From Photobacterium aquae (GTDB lineage Bacteria > Pseudomonadota > Gammaproteobacteria > Enterobacterales > Vibrionaceae), in the NCBI RefSeq assembly GCF_001029445.1, contig NZ_LDOT01000005.1, positions 62,001-126,000 of the forward strand: 64,000 nt of DNA, read 5' to 3'. The notes under the pieces were generated by a model. That model was not told the origin of the DNA. It made no database searches and saw only the letters and a list, made by a program, of their open reading frames with translations. Shown here piece by piece: positions 36,015-46,440 of this stretch. The position numbers and the translations under genes are program-made. Position 1 is the first letter of the stretch, and the number at the start of each line of letters is the position of its first letter.

Positions 36015-38120
36015 TCAGTTTTTCTGTCGAGATACCCGGACGACGTTCGGCATGACCCGGATCCGGCGCATGATGTTGGCCAGATGGATCCGTCCTTTGG
36101 TCGTCAGGCGCACCGTGATGGTGTACAGGCGTCCGTCCTTTTCCTCCGTTGCCAGGCCTTGGATATTGGATCCGGTCGCGGCAATGGTGTTGGTCAGATC
36201 AGCCAGAGCACCTTGGTGGTTCTGCATATCGACCTTGAGGTTGGTGACGAACTCCTGCTCGAAGTCCTCGCTCCACTCGACGGCCATGTACTTGTCCGGC
36301 TCGCGCTGGTAGCCGCGGATGTTGGCACATTCCTCGCGGTGGATCACCAGCCCCTTGCCCGGGCTGACATGGGCCATGATCGGGTCGCCGTGGATCGGGT
36401 GGCAGCAGTTGGCAAAGGTCAGCAGGATGCCATCGGCACCACGGATCGGCAGGCGCTTGCTGTGCTCGTCGAGATCGTTGAGCTCGTCGGCATTGCCCAG
36501 CAGGCGTCGGGCGATGACCACGCTCATCAGCTCGCCAAGGCCGATTTCGGCCAGCAGATCCTCGGTGTTGGCCAAGCGCAGATCGGCCAGTACCTGCTGG
36601 AGGTTGTCCGGGTTGATCTGGTCGAGCTTTGGCCCGCCAAGGGCATGGTTGAGCAGGCGTCGGCCGAGGACAACAGATTCCTCGCGGCGCATGGTCTTGA
36701 GGACCTGGCGGATCTTGGTGCGTGCCCGCGAAGTGACCACGAAGTTGAGCCATGCCGCGTTCGGGCGGGCACCCGGCGCGCTGATGATCTCGACGGTCTG
36801 GCCGTTCTTGAGCGGCTTGCTCAGCGGGTAAGGCTGGCGCTCGACACGCGAACCGACACAGGCGTTGCCGACATCGGTATGCACGGCATAGGCAAAGTCC
36901 ACGGCGGTTGCACCGACAGGCAGTTCGACGATTCGGCCTTTCGGGGTAAAAACGTAAATCTCATCTGGGAACAGATCGGATTTGACGTTCTCGATGAACT
37001 CGAACGAGCTGCCGGCACTCTGCTGGAGCTCGAGCAGGCTTTGCATCCAGCGCTGGGCCTTGACCTGGGCGGTGGTGCCTGAGTTCTCATTGTCTTTGTA
37101 CGACCAGTGGGCCGCGACGCCCTTGTCGGCCATCTGGTCCATGTCCTCGGTCCGGATCTGGACTTCGACAGGGACGCCGTGCGGGCCGACCAGTGAGGTG
37201 TGCAGCGACTGGTAGCCGTTGGCTTTCGGGATCGCGATATAGTCTTTCATCCGGCTCGGGCGAGGCTTGTACAGGTTGTGGACCTGTCCCAGCACCCGGT
37301 AGCAGGTATCTAGATCTTTGACCAGAACCCGGAACGCGTAGATATCCATGATCGAATGGAAGCGCTGCTCCTTGTTCTTCATCTTGTTGTAGATGGAGTA
37401 GAGGTTCTTCTCGCGGCCCAGAACGGTACCTTCGATCCCCGCGTCACTGAGGCGGCCCTCGATTTCGGCGTGGATCTTGTTAATCATTTCTTTGCGGTTG
37501 CCGCGGGCGGAGGCCACGACTTCCTTGAGGACACGGTAGCGGTTAGGGTACAGCGCCTCGAAACCCAGCTCTTCGAGCTCGGTCTTGATATTGTGGATAC
37601 CCAGTCGGTGTGCGAGCGGTGAGAAGATTTCCAGGGTCTCGCGGGCAATGCGGCGGCGCTTGTCAGGGCGCAGGGCACCGAGGGTACGCATGTTGTGCGT
37701 TCGGTCTGCCAGCTTGATCAGGATAACGCGGATATCATGGGCCATTGCCATGATCATCTTGCGGAAGTTCTCCGCCTGCGCTTCTTTGCGGTCGCGGAAC
37801 TTGAGTTTGTCCAGCTTGGATACCCCGTCAACCAGCTCGGCAACGGTCGAACCGAAACGGCTGTCGAGATCGTCTTTGGTGATCTCGGTGTCTTCGATGA
37901 CGTCGTGGAGCAGGGCGGCCATGAGGGTCTCGTAGTCGAGGCGCATTTCGGCCAGGATACGGGCTACGGCAATGGGGTGGATGATGTAGGGCTCGCCGCT
38001 AGAGCGAGTCTGCCCTTCGTGGGCATCGCGCGCAACAAGGTAGGCCTGCCTGAGCGCCTCGATTTGAGACTCAGGCAGGTAGTCAGTTGCGACTTCTTTC
38101 AGGCTATCAAAAAGATACAA
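36015..38120 (-). CDS. spoT: Bifunctional (p)ppGpp synthetase/hydrolase SpoT
   Basis: Stringent-response enzyme of 701 residues. An HD hydrolase domain (about 20-190) has the intact metal motif LLHDVIEDTEIT, so (p)ppGpp hydrolysis should work. The synthetase domain (about 200-340) includes SIYNKMKNKEQRF and AIPKANGYQSLHTSLVG (NGYQSLHT core). TGS (about 385-450, VFTPKGRIVELP) and C-terminal ACT (about 630-700) regulatory domains follow. It is encoded 18 bp downstream of rpoZ, as in E. coli. Confidence 0.97.
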   Translation of the reverse strand: MYLFDSLKEVATDYLPESQIEALRQAYLVARDAHEGQTRSSGEPYIIHPIAVARILAEMRLDYETLMAALLHDVIEDTEITKDDLDSRFGSTVAELVDGVSKLDKLKFRDRKEAQAENFRKMIMAMAHDIRVILIKLADRTHNMRTLGALRPDKRRRIARETLEIFSPLAHRLGIHNIKTELEELGFEALYPNRYRVLKEVVASARGNRKEMINKIHAEIEGRLSDAGIEGTVLGREKNLYSIYNKMKNKEQRFHSIMDIYAFRVLVKDLDTCYRVLGQVHNLYKPRPSRMKDYIAIPKANGYQSLHTSLVGPHGVPVEVQIRTEDMDQMADKGVAAHWSYKDNENSGTTAQVKAQRWMQSLLELQQSAGSSFEFIENVKSDLFPDEIYVFTPKGRIVELPVGATAVDFAYAVHTDVGNACVGSRVERQPYPLSKPLKNGQTVEIISAPGARPNAAWLNFVVTSRARTKIRQVLKTMRREESVVLGRRLLNHALGGPKLDQINPDNLQQVLADLRLANTEDLLAEIGLGELMSVVIARRLLGNADELNDLDEHSKRLPIRGADGILLTFANCCHPIHGDPIMAHVSPGKGLVIHREECANIRGYQREPDKYMAVEWSEDFEQEFVTNLKVDMQNHQGALADLTNTIAATGSNIQGLATEEKDGRLYTITVRLTTKGRIHLANIMRRIRVMPNVVRVSRQKN

Positions 38121-38138
38121 TTCGCCCGGTTCCCTGAA

Positions 38139-38414
38139 TTAACGGTTGTTGCCGGCAATGGCACTGACAGCGGCTAGTTCAGCTGCTTCTTGCTCTTGAA
38201 GCTCCTGGCGCTCGCGGGCATCAAGGATGTCTTTGGTGATCAGGCCTTCTTCGATTTCGCGCAGCGCGATAACGGTGTACTTATCGTTTTCTTCCGGAAC
38301 CAGTGGATCCTTGCCGCCGGTTTGCATTTGACGAGCGCGGCGTGCAGCAATTTGGATTAGATCGAAACGGTTACCAATTTTATCAACTGCGTCTTGAACG
38401 GTTACGCGTGCCAT
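38139..38414 (-). CDS. rpoZ: RNA polymerase omega subunit
   Basis: Omega subunit of 91 residues that helps fold the beta-prime subunit and contributes to the ppGpp site. The N-terminus [20 protein letters not shown] and the ARRARQMQ stretch are those of E. coli omega. GGAGGA lies a few bases upstream of the ATG. It lies between gmk and spoT, linking nucleotide and stringent-response functions. Confidence 0.97.
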   Translation of the reverse strand: MARVTVQDAVDKIGNRFDLIQIAARRARQMQTGGKDPLVPEENDKYTVIALREIEEGLITKDILDARERQELQEQEAAELAAVSAIAGNNR

Positions 38415-38471
38415 GGAGGACTCCAGTGGTTAACAAATAAAGAAAGATGGAAAATTGTACAAAAATACGGG

Positions 38472-39528
<1,057 letters not shown>

Positions 39529-40551
39529 ATGAAAGCGATAGTTAGTCGAATTCAGCGTTGGAGGGACACGGTGCGCCGCCAGCTGGGCATCATGCTGTTT
39601 GATACCAATCGACCGGTATCGATGGAGATGGGGCAGGCCCGCAGTATCTTGTTTGTCCGCAACGATGCCAAGCTCGGTGACGCGATTGTGTCGTCAGGCT
39701 TGATCCGCAAGCTGCGTAAATACCGCCCCGAAGTCAAAATTTCGGTGCTGACATCGGCTGGCATGGCTTCGCTGTTCAAGGACGACTTCGGTGTTGACCA
39801 AGTGGTGCACCTTAGTAAGCGCCCGAGCTATCGTGAAATCCGCGAGGTGGCCGAGGCCGTAGGGCCGGTTGATATGGTGGTGTCGCTCAATCAAGATATG
39901 AAGATGAAGGACATTTACCTGCTGCGCCAGCTCAAGTCGCAGTTGAATGTCGGCTTGGACCCGGCGGTCAAGTTGGTCAACGTCAACATCCAGCAGGCGA
40001 TCCGCGATGTGCACTTCGCCGACAAGTTTGACCATCTGGCCAGCATGATGGGGATTGAGGGGCCTTGTGAACCGTACATGGTGCCGCTGCATCAGGCATC
40101 GCTGGAGAAGGTATCGGCCTTTCTTCGCCAGCGAGGCATTGAACGCTATGCGCTGCTGAACCCTTATGGCAGTGGCAACGAGCGAAAATTGAATGCCGAG
40201 AAGATAAATCAGATCATCCATACCTTGCAGGCGGATGACGACGAGCTGGCGGTAGTGATACTGTCGGCACCGGATAGCCGAGAGGCGATTGCCGCCCTGC
40301 CAGTGGAGTATTCCGAGCGGGTGGTGCATTTCGACCAGAGCGGGTCGATTTACGACGCGATTGCCGCCGTTGAGTTGGCCGAGTTGGTGATTAGCGTCGA
40401 TACTGCCATTGTCCATATCGCTACAGGGCTTGGCAAAAACCAAATTGCGATCTATCGGGACGATAAGGATAATTTTGCTAACTGGCATCCAAACTCAGAA
40501 CAGGCTAAGGTGATTATAGCGACTGAGGATATAAATAGTTTTCAGTTCTGA
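39529..40551 (+). CDS. Glycosyltransferase family 9 (heptosyltransferase-like) protein
   Basis: GT9 protein of 340 residues; relatives transfer heptose or other sugars from ADP-activated donors to the LPS core on the inner face of the inner membrane. ILFVRNDAKLGDAIVSSGLI is the N-terminal family motif (NDAKLGDAIVSS core), and the C-terminal donor-site block is VISVDTAIVHIATGLGKNQIAIY (SVDTAIVHIATGLG core). The acceptor is unknown. I chose ATG 39529 over a TTG three codons earlier. The pyruvyl transferase gene follows 33 bp later and is likely in the same operon. Confidence 0.82.
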   Translation: MKAIVSRIQRWRDTVRRQLGIMLFDTNRPVSMEMGQARSILFVRNDAKLGDAIVSSGLIRKLRKYRPEVKISVLTSAGMASLFKDDFGVDQVVHLSKRPSYREIREVAEAVGPVDMVVSLNQDMKMKDIYLLRQLKSQLNVGLDPAVKLVNVNIQQAIRDVHFADKFDHLASMMGIEGPCEPYMVPLHQASLEKVSAFLRQRGIERYALLNPYGSGNERKLNAEKINQIIHTLQADDDELAVVILSAPDSREAIAALPVEYSERVVHFDQSGSIYDAIAAVELAELVISVDTAIVHIATGLGKNQIAIYRDDKDNFANWHPNSEQAKVIIATEDINSFQF

Positions 40552-40584
40552 ATGCAACGTTAGACCTCAACATGGAGTTAGTTG

Positions 40585-41646
40585 ATGAAAAACGTCGTGT
40601 ACTCGACTACCAGACAGTGGAACCCAGGTGATGAATTTATCCTGATGGGGACACAGTACCTAATGGAAAAGGTAATTGGTAAGCACAATCCAATTATTTA
40701 TAACCGTAACCCTCAAACACGTAGAGCCAGAAAATTCGACCTGATTAAGGCCATTGATAACCTCGTTGGTAAAGATTTTGTTGAAAAGTTCTTGGATAAC
40801 TCGGTAAAAGACCGTCCGGAAATGGATTACGCCGACATGGTGGTATTCGCCGGTTCGCCTGAGTGGCGCGGACGCCGGATGAACAAGCTGTATGAGTCGA
40901 TCAATACTTACCAGCTGCCGTCCGTGTTCCTAGGTCTAGGTACTAGCGGCCCGTTCTCTTTCTCGCCGGAGCATTTCTCTGCGGCGGAAATGCCGGTGTT
41001 CGAAAAGGCCAAGCTGATCACCTGTCGTGACGAGGTCTGCCATGCGGGGCTGCAGTCACTAGGTGCCCACCACTTGCCGTGTCCGGCGCTGTTCTCCAGC
41101 CCGAGCTACCGCAAGGTGACCAAGGTTAAGAAGATCGGTATTTTGTACGGTACGAGCAGTGCTGTGGCCTGTAACAACGTGTCTGACGATACTTACCAGT
41201 TCATGATGCGTAATTACAAGGCGATGATCGAGCAGTTGTCGCCAGAGTATGAATTTGAGTTCATTGCCCACTACATCGATGAACTGTCTGATTTCAAGAA
41301 AGACTTCCCGGGCCACACCCTGCGTTATTCGTTCGATGCCAAGGACTACCGCGATATCTTCGCCGAGTACGATCTGATTGTCGGCTACCGGGTACACGGT
41401 ATCGGTATGTGTGCTTCGATGGGTACGCCGGGCATCATGATTGCCCATGACCCGCGTGCGAGCACAGTGAAGGGCTTCTTGGCCGATATGGTCAACCTTG
41501 ACTGCTCGACCGAGGATTTCATGGCGACGGTCAATGCCGCGATCGACGAGATTGCCGACCGCAGCGAGCGCCTGATCGCCCACCGTATTGCCACCGAGCA
41601 GGCTTATTTGGATCTGCTACGCCCGGCCTTGGCAGACTGCCAGTAA
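40585..41646 (+). CDS. Polysaccharide pyruvyl transferase family protein
   Basis: Protein of 353 residues resembling the polysaccharide pyruvyl transferase family (WcaK/CsaB type), which adds ketal pyruvate to cell-surface sugars. Supporting features are the start YSTTRQWNPGDEFILMGTQYL (NPGDE core), FLGLGTSGPF, ITCRDEVCHAGLQSLG and the motif YDLIVGYRVHGIGMCASMGTPGI (GYRVHGIGMCASMGTP core). The start at 40585 has GGAG seven bases upstream. Some members have other activities, so pyruvylation is inferred from family only. It is the last gene before a strong terminator. Confidence 0.78.
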   Translation: MKNVVYSTTRQWNPGDEFILMGTQYLMEKVIGKHNPIIYNRNPQTRRARKFDLIKAIDNLVGKDFVEKFLDNSVKDRPEMDYADMVVFAGSPEWRGRRMNKLYESINTYQLPSVFLGLGTSGPFSFSPEHFSAAEMPVFEKAKLITCRDEVCHAGLQSLGAHHLPCPALFSSPSYRKVTKVKKIGILYGTSSAVACNNVSDDTYQFMMRNYKAMIEQLSPEYEFEFIAHYIDELSDFKKDFPGHTLRYSFDAKDYRDIFAEYDLIVGYRVHGIGMCASMGTPGIMIAHDPRASTVKGFLADMVNLDCSTEDFMATVNAAIDEIADRSERLIAHRIATEQAYLDLLRPALADCQ

Positions 41647-41690
41647 TAGGCTGCTTGCCAGCCATACCGTGGCCGATAGGCGGTAGGAAC

Positions 41691-41719
41691 AAAAAAGGAC
41701 GCATTGTGCGTCCTTTTTT
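41691..41719. terminator. Bidirectional terminator between the pyruvyl transferase gene and waaA
   Basis: Perfect stem AAAAAAGGACGC / GCGTCCTTTTTT with a five-base loop. Confidence 0.95.
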
Positions 41720-41735
41720 CGTTTTGGGCGAGGCT

Positions 41736-43007
41736 TCAGCGGGGGGGCATGATGCTGTCCAAGGTGCGCTGGTTGGCTCCGCGGTTGGCCTCGACGAAGG
41801 CCAGCAGGCTGTCGTGCTGCCGGGACATCTGCTCTGGGCTGTCCCACAGCTGGCACAGCCGGTGGGCGATCTCTGCGGGGGTTGTTACCACGGCCAGCCC
41901 GCCTGTTGCGGCCAGCGATTCGGTGATGTCGGCGAAGTTGTAGTAGCTCGGGCCGGTCAGGATCGGCGTGCCCAGCGCCGCAGGCTCTAGGACGTTGTGC
42001 CCGCCGACCTTGTCCCCGATGAGGCTTCCGCCCATGAAGCAGAGATCCGCCGCACCGATCAGCTGGAGCATCTCGCCCATGGTATCGGCGAGGTAGACCT
42101 GGGTTTCTGGTGCCAGAGTTCCACGGGATTCAGTCCGGCGCTTGCAGGCAAACCGCGCTTGGCAAAGGGCGAATACGTCGTTGAACCGCTCGGGATGACG
42201 GGGGACGAGGATCAGCAGGGCATCCGGTTTCGTTGCCAGGAGCTGCGCATGGGCCTCGAGCAGCTGCTCGTCTTCGCCGGGGTGGGTGCTGGCAGCGATC
42301 CAAACCGGGCGTTGCGGCCCCAATGTCTGCCGCAGTTGCAGGCCCTGTTCGATGACGTCCGGTGAGGGGCTGATATCGAACTTGATCGATCCGGTGACCG
42401 CTACCTTGTCAGGAGAAAGCCCGAGCCGGACAAAGCGCGCTGCATCGTCGGGGTACTGGCAAAGCACCCGGGTGAGGTTGCCTGCCAGCAGGTCAAAGAC
42501 CCTCTGGAATTTGGCATAGCGTTGGCAGGAGCGCTCGGAGAGGCGGGCGTTGATCACCGTGATCGGGATGCCGGCTTTGGCCACGGTATGCAGGGTGTTG
42601 GGCCACAACTCGGTTTCCATGATCAGCAGCTGGCTGGGGCGGACGCTATCCAGAAATCCCTTGACGGCAAAGGGGAAGTCGAAAGGCATGTAGCGGTGCT
42701 CGGCTATGTCGCCGAGCTTGGCGGCTTGCTCGGCCCCTGTCGGCGTGGTGGTGGTAATGACAATCGACTGGTCCGGGTACTGCTGCTTGAGGGCGCGGAC
42801 GAACGGGGTCACGGCAATGGTCTCCCCGACGGATACGGCATGGATCCAGATTGGGGCCTTGGCCGCGCCCAGCGGTGGTGTCTGGCCGAAATGCTCTTTC
42901 CAGCGGCGACCGACAGCGGGTTTGCCGTCGCGTTTCTTGTAGAGTCCCCACATCAGGAATGGCGAGGCGAGGCCGAGGACGAAAGTATAAAGCCTGCGAA
43001 TGAGCAC
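41736..43007 (-). CDS. waaA: 3-deoxy-D-manno-octulosonic acid (Kdo) transferase WaaA
   Basis: Inner-membrane-anchored GT30 enzyme of 423 residues that transfers Kdo from CMP-Kdo to lipid IV-A. An N-terminal membrane segment is followed by PIWIHAVSVGETIAVTPFVR (HAVSVGE core with the catalytic Glu), VINARLSERS, VTGSIKFD, VPRHPERF and GGHNVLEPAALGTPILTGP (HNVLEPA core). The start is GTG with AAGGG six bases upstream. In kdkA-containing bacteria WaaA usually adds a single Kdo, which KdkA then phosphorylates; this fits kdkA at 60.4 kb. Confidence 0.96.
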   Translation of the reverse strand: MLIRRLYTFVLGLASPFLMWGLYKKRDGKPAVGRRWKEHFGQTPPLGAAKAPIWIHAVSVGETIAVTPFVRALKQQYPDQSIVITTTTPTGAEQAAKLGDIAEHRYMPFDFPFAVKGFLDSVRPSQLLIMETELWPNTLHTVAKAGIPITVINARLSERSCQRYAKFQRVFDLLAGNLTRVLCQYPDDAARFVRLGLSPDKVAVTGSIKFDISPSPDVIEQGLQLRQTLGPQRPVWIAASTHPGEDEQLLEAHAQLLATKPDALLILVPRHPERFNDVFALCQARFACKRRTESRGTLAPETQVYLADTMGEMLQLIGAADLCFMGGSLIGDKVGGHNVLEPAALGTPILTGPSYYNFADITESLAATGGLAVVTTPAEIAHRLCQLWDSPEQMSRQHDSLLAFVEANRGANQRTLDSIMPPR

Positions 43008-43118
43008 GGTATTCCCTTCTGTTGTGTATGGTTGAAATTGACCCGGGTGATAAGCCAGCTTGCTTTGGGTGTGCCTGGAAACAAACGGGAGAACCTGACG
43101 GCTTTCCCATTGTCTGGT

Positions 43119-44156
43119 TTAGCAATATGCGGCTTGGGGCTCCAGTGCCGCCTCCATGCCAGCGATGATTTGCTCGCTGTTAGGCACGGTGCCGTCGGCA
43201 TTCATCACGATCTGGTGGTTGCCGTCCAGCGGGGTGTAGCGGAACGGCACGGTGGAGTAAAAAATACCGACGGTCGGGGTGTGGGTCGAAATAGCAACGT
43301 TGCGCACGCCGGTATCCGGCGCGACGACAAGACGGGCCTCGGCGACGAGCTCCACCAGTTGTTCTAGCGGCAGGCAGGGTTGGATCGAGAAGTTGTCGTT
43401 GGTTTCCAGAACGCTCAGGAACTCGCCCTTCTCAAAAGTGTTTTTGCCTTCTAGGTAAACATGGTGGTAGTCGGGGAAGCGCACGATGGCCTGCTCGATG
43501 AACGCCTTCATTTGCTCCTTGCTCAGGATTTTCGACTGGGTCGAGGCACCGTTGAAGTAAAGCACCTTCGGCATTGACTGCTGCTGGTCAAACAGGTCGA
43601 GATGGCTAGGGTAGCCGAAGTCCAGCGGGCGCCGCGGGTTGTGGCCCAGCATCTTGAGCATGTCGAGCATGCACTCCAGCTCCGGCTGGTAGTCGGAGCG
43701 GAATACCGCGATATTGTACAGCGTCCCGCACAGGTATGGCTTGTAGGGGAAACCGAACTTGAGCTTGGCCTTGCTGAACAGGGTCATCCAGTACGAGCGG
43801 TTGGTGCCGGCCAGATCGAAGATGATGTCCTGCTCCTCAAGCTGGGTGAAGTCGGCGATACGCTCTTTGAGGGTCAGCTCGTTCTTGCGGTGCTTGCCCT
43901 GCATGAACAGGGTCTCGTCGGCCAGATCCGACGGCGTCCCGTACTGGTAGTTCGAGACCCCGACCAAGGTGATCTTGGCATTTGGGAAAAACTTGCGCGC
44001 CTCGATCAGGAACGGGCGGACAATAACCTGATCGCCCAGCGCCGCGTGGCGAAAGACCGCGATTTTTTGGATTTTCTCGGGGGAGAAATCGTTGGCAATA
44101 TAGCGTCGTGCCTGTTTCGATGCATAGGCACCGCGTTCAAACCATAGGTGTTGCAT
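43119..44156 (-). CDS. Glycosyltransferase family 9 (heptosyltransferase III-like) protein
   Basis: GT9 protein of 345 residues. IAVFRHAALGDQVIVRPFLIEA (RHAALGDQVIVRP core) is the N-terminal motif and RLVVAPDTGVRNVAISTHTPTVGIF (APDTGVRNVAIS core) the donor-site motif, with Arg in place of the usual His/Met after the TG pair. It probably adds a later heptose or another sugar of the LPS core. It starts four bases downstream of waaF, so the two are co-transcribed. The N-terminal 30 residues are basic and aromatic, suggesting membrane contact. Confidence 0.8.
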   Translation of the reverse strand: MQHLWFERGAYASKQARRYIANDFSPEKIQKIAVFRHAALGDQVIVRPFLIEARKFFPNAKITLVGVSNYQYGTPSDLADETLFMQGKHRKNELTLKERIADFTQLEEQDIIFDLAGTNRSYWMTLFSKAKLKFGFPYKPYLCGTLYNIAVFRSDYQPELECMLDMLKMLGHNPRRPLDFGYPSHLDLFDQQQSMPKVLYFNGASTQSKILSKEQMKAFIEQAIVRFPDYHHVYLEGKNTFEKGEFLSVLETNDNFSIQPCLPLEQLVELVAEARLVVAPDTGVRNVAISTHTPTVGIFYSTVPFRYTPLDGNHQIVMNADGTVPNSEQIIAGMEAALEPQAAYC

Positions 44157-44160
44157 GCAT

Positions 44161-45189
44161 TCATCCGATAAATTTTTCTACGGCTTGCAGAACCGTTGAG
44201 GGTGGTAGCTTGTTGAGACAGTCTAGGTGTTGCAGAGGGCACTCGCGCTTGAAGCACGGGCGGCACTCGATATCTGTGTGAACCATTTCCACGCTATCAG
44301 CAAGCGGCGGGGTGTATTTTGGTGAGCTAGAGCCATAAATTGCCACGATATTGCAGCCAACGGCGGCGGAGACATGCATCAGGCCGGAGTCGTTGCTGAC
44401 CACGGTGTGGCAGGCCGCCAACAGGTCAACCGCCTCGATCAGGGTCGTTTCCCCGGCAAGGTTGTGACAGTGGGCCTGCAGTTCCGCTGGGAGCGTGTTG
44501 CGGATAGCCTCGGTAACTTCGCGGTCTTTGGCCGAGCCGAATAGCCAGATCTGCTGGCCTTTTTCGATTAGGCGCAGGGCAATCTCGGCATAGTGCCTTT
44601 CCGGCCAGCGCTTGGCTGGGCCGAACTCAGCCCCCGGGCACAGGCCGATAGCCGGCCGGTCGGTCGAGAGGCTATGGCGTGCCAGTGCCTGCTGTTGCGC
44701 TTGCGGGTCGACGCTCAGTGCTGGGCGCGGGCAGTTGGCCAGTTTGACCTGCTGCAACATGCTGTCCTTGGGATAGGCGAGGGCGACGTAGCGTTCGACC
44801 ATGTACTGGAATACCTTGCGGTCAGGACGCAGGTCATTGAGCAGGCCGTAACGCATTTCGCCTTTCCATCCGGTGCGGGACGCGATCTCGGCAAATAGCG
44901 GGATCAGGGCCGATTTGGCCGAGTTTGGCAGTACGAATGCATGGGTGTAGCCGTTGCCGGCCAGGCTGCGGCCAAGCTTCCAGCGGCCGCTCAGGTTGAA
45001 CATGCCGTGACCGATTGGCATTTCCAGGGCCTGGTTGATTTCCGGCATGCGCTCGAGGATCGGTTTGCACCAAGCCGGGGCCAGTACGTCGATGGTGGCT
45101 TCGGGATGCTGTTGCTTCAGTGTGGTGTAGAGGCTTTGTGACATCACCATGTCACCGACCCATGACGGGCCGATAATCAGAATCTTCAT
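44161..45189 (-). CDS. waaF: ADP-heptose--LPS heptosyltransferase II WaaF
   Basis: GT9 enzyme of 342 residues that adds the second heptose to the LPS inner core. The N-terminus MKILIIGPSWVGDMVMSQSL and LCPGAEFGPAKRWPERHYAEIA (GAEFGPAKRWP core) are nearly diagnostic for WaaF. The donor motif is VVSNDSGLMHVSAAVGCN. A C-terminal Cys cluster (RPCFKRECPLQHLDCL) is also typical. Its start overlaps the ligase stop by four bases (ATGA type). Confidence 0.94.
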   Translation of the reverse strand: MKILIIGPSWVGDMVMSQSLYTTLKQQHPEATIDVLAPAWCKPILERMPEINQALEMPIGHGMFNLSGRWKLGRSLAGNGYTHAFVLPNSAKSALIPLFAEIASRTGWKGEMRYGLLNDLRPDRKVFQYMVERYVALAYPKDSMLQQVKLANCPRPALSVDPQAQQQALARHSLSTDRPAIGLCPGAEFGPAKRWPERHYAEIALRLIEKGQQIWLFGSAKDREVTEAIRNTLPAELQAHCHNLAGETTLIEAVDLLAACHTVVSNDSGLMHVSAAVGCNIVAIYGSSSPKYTPPLADSVEMVHTDIECRPCFKRECPLQHLDCLNKLPPSTVLQAVEKFIG

Positions 45190-46436
45190 TGAGTGTGGCT
45201 CGGTTGCTCGATGCTATTGTCTATATTGTACTTTTCGATGCTGACCTGCGCAAAGAACACCGCCAGCATGAAGCCGTAGAAGGCACTGATGGTGTTGGCT
45301 TGCAGCAGGGCCTCGGTCAGGCCGTAAATCATGAATCCGGCAATGAATACGGTGGCGGTGAACCCCCACTGGCTGCGGTGCGATCGGTAGTGGCGCAGGA
45401 AAATCACGGCGGGCACGATCAGCATCATCAAGATAGTGAGGAAGCTCAGGCTGCCGGTACTGGCGAGCATTTCAAAGTACTGGCTGTGGGCATGGCCACG
45501 GTTGAGATCGCGGATATAGGCGTTGACCTTGCCTTCGGCATAGAGTTGGTGGTTCAGGGCCTCGCGGTCATGGTACGGCAGGCCGATCAGCGGGCTCTGC
45601 TCGAAGGCGTCAGTGGCTGCCCGCCACAGCAGGAGCCGGGTACCGCTCGAAGTGGCCTCGGCAACCTTGCCAGTGGCGATATTGGTAAATTCGACCAAGG
45701 TGTAGTTCATTCGCGCTTTGAAGCTCGGTGAGAGTTGGTAGACGGTGAGTGATGTGAATACCACCCCCAGCGCCGCGATAACCAGTAGCTTCCAGTTGGT
45801 GCGTTGCCAGTAGATAAGAATGCCGAAAAACAGCAGGAGCGGCAGGGTGAAAATTGCCCCTCGGGTTAGGGTTAGCAAGGTGGCAGCAGTAGCACAGCAG
45901 GCCGCGGTCGCCAGTGTTTTCTTCCAGCGGGCAAAGGGGATCAGGCAGGCTGCAAGGGCGGTCAGGGCGGCGGAAAGGTAGCCGAAGTTGATGCTGTAGA
46001 GAAAACCGTCCACTCGTGGCATGCCGAGGACGAAGAACTGGTAAACGGCGAGGCACAGTGCGCCGAGGCTGCCGGCAATGATCCCCGCTGAGAGATAGGG
46101 CGCAATATCCTGTCCTTTGAGGACCCGCGAGAACATCAGGTAGATTGGGATACACAGCAGCAGCCTCAGCCCCCCATCGAAATAGCGCAGGGTGGTGCCA
46201 TCGAGGACCGTGATCGGGATATTGGCCAGGAAGTAGACGGACAGACAGGCCATCACCAGCGCGTCGAAACGGGTCAGCCGGATGGTTTTCCTGTGCTTGG
46301 CGAGATAGGTGACTGAAACCAGTACCATCAGCGCAATGACCGCCACGCTCCAGTTGTCCGTGGTCAGCAGCAGGGCCGGGACCAAGGCGATACTCAGTAG
46401 CGACAATGGGGTCGTGATATTTTTTATTGATTGCAT
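45186..46436 (-). CDS. O-antigen ligase/polymerase family membrane protein
   Basis: Inner-membrane protein of 416 residues with about ten to twelve helices. The periplasmic loop with RDLNRGHAHSQYFEMLASTG (GHAHSQYFEMLAS core) matches the Wzy_C/WaaL signature, where a His near the loop is needed for ligase activity. WaaL ligases move O-antigen from undecaprenyl diphosphate to lipid A-core. A Wzy polymerase role cannot be excluded, but the position beside waaF and waaA favours a ligase. It begins five bases from the fused deacetylase gene. Confidence 0.82.
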   Translation of the reverse strand: MQSIKNITTPLSLLSIALVPALLLTTDNWSVAVIALMVLVSVTYLAKHRKTIRLTRFDALVMACLSVYFLANIPITVLDGTTLRYFDGGLRLLLCIPIYLMFSRVLKGQDIAPYLSAGIIAGSLGALCLAVYQFFVLGMPRVDGFLYSINFGYLSAALTALAACLIPFARWKKTLATAACCATAATLLTLTRGAIFTLPLLLFFGILIYWQRTNWKLLVIAALGVVFTSLTVYQLSPSFKARMNYTLVEFTNIATGKVAEATSSGTRLLLWRAATDAFEQSPLIGLPYHDREALNHQLYAEGKVNAYIRDLNRGHAHSQYFEMLASTGSLSFLTILMMLIVPAVIFLRHYRSHRSQWGFTATVFIAGFMIYGLTEALLQANTISAFYGFMLAVFFAQVSIEKYNIDNSIEQPSHTQ

Positions 46437-46440
46437 TTAA

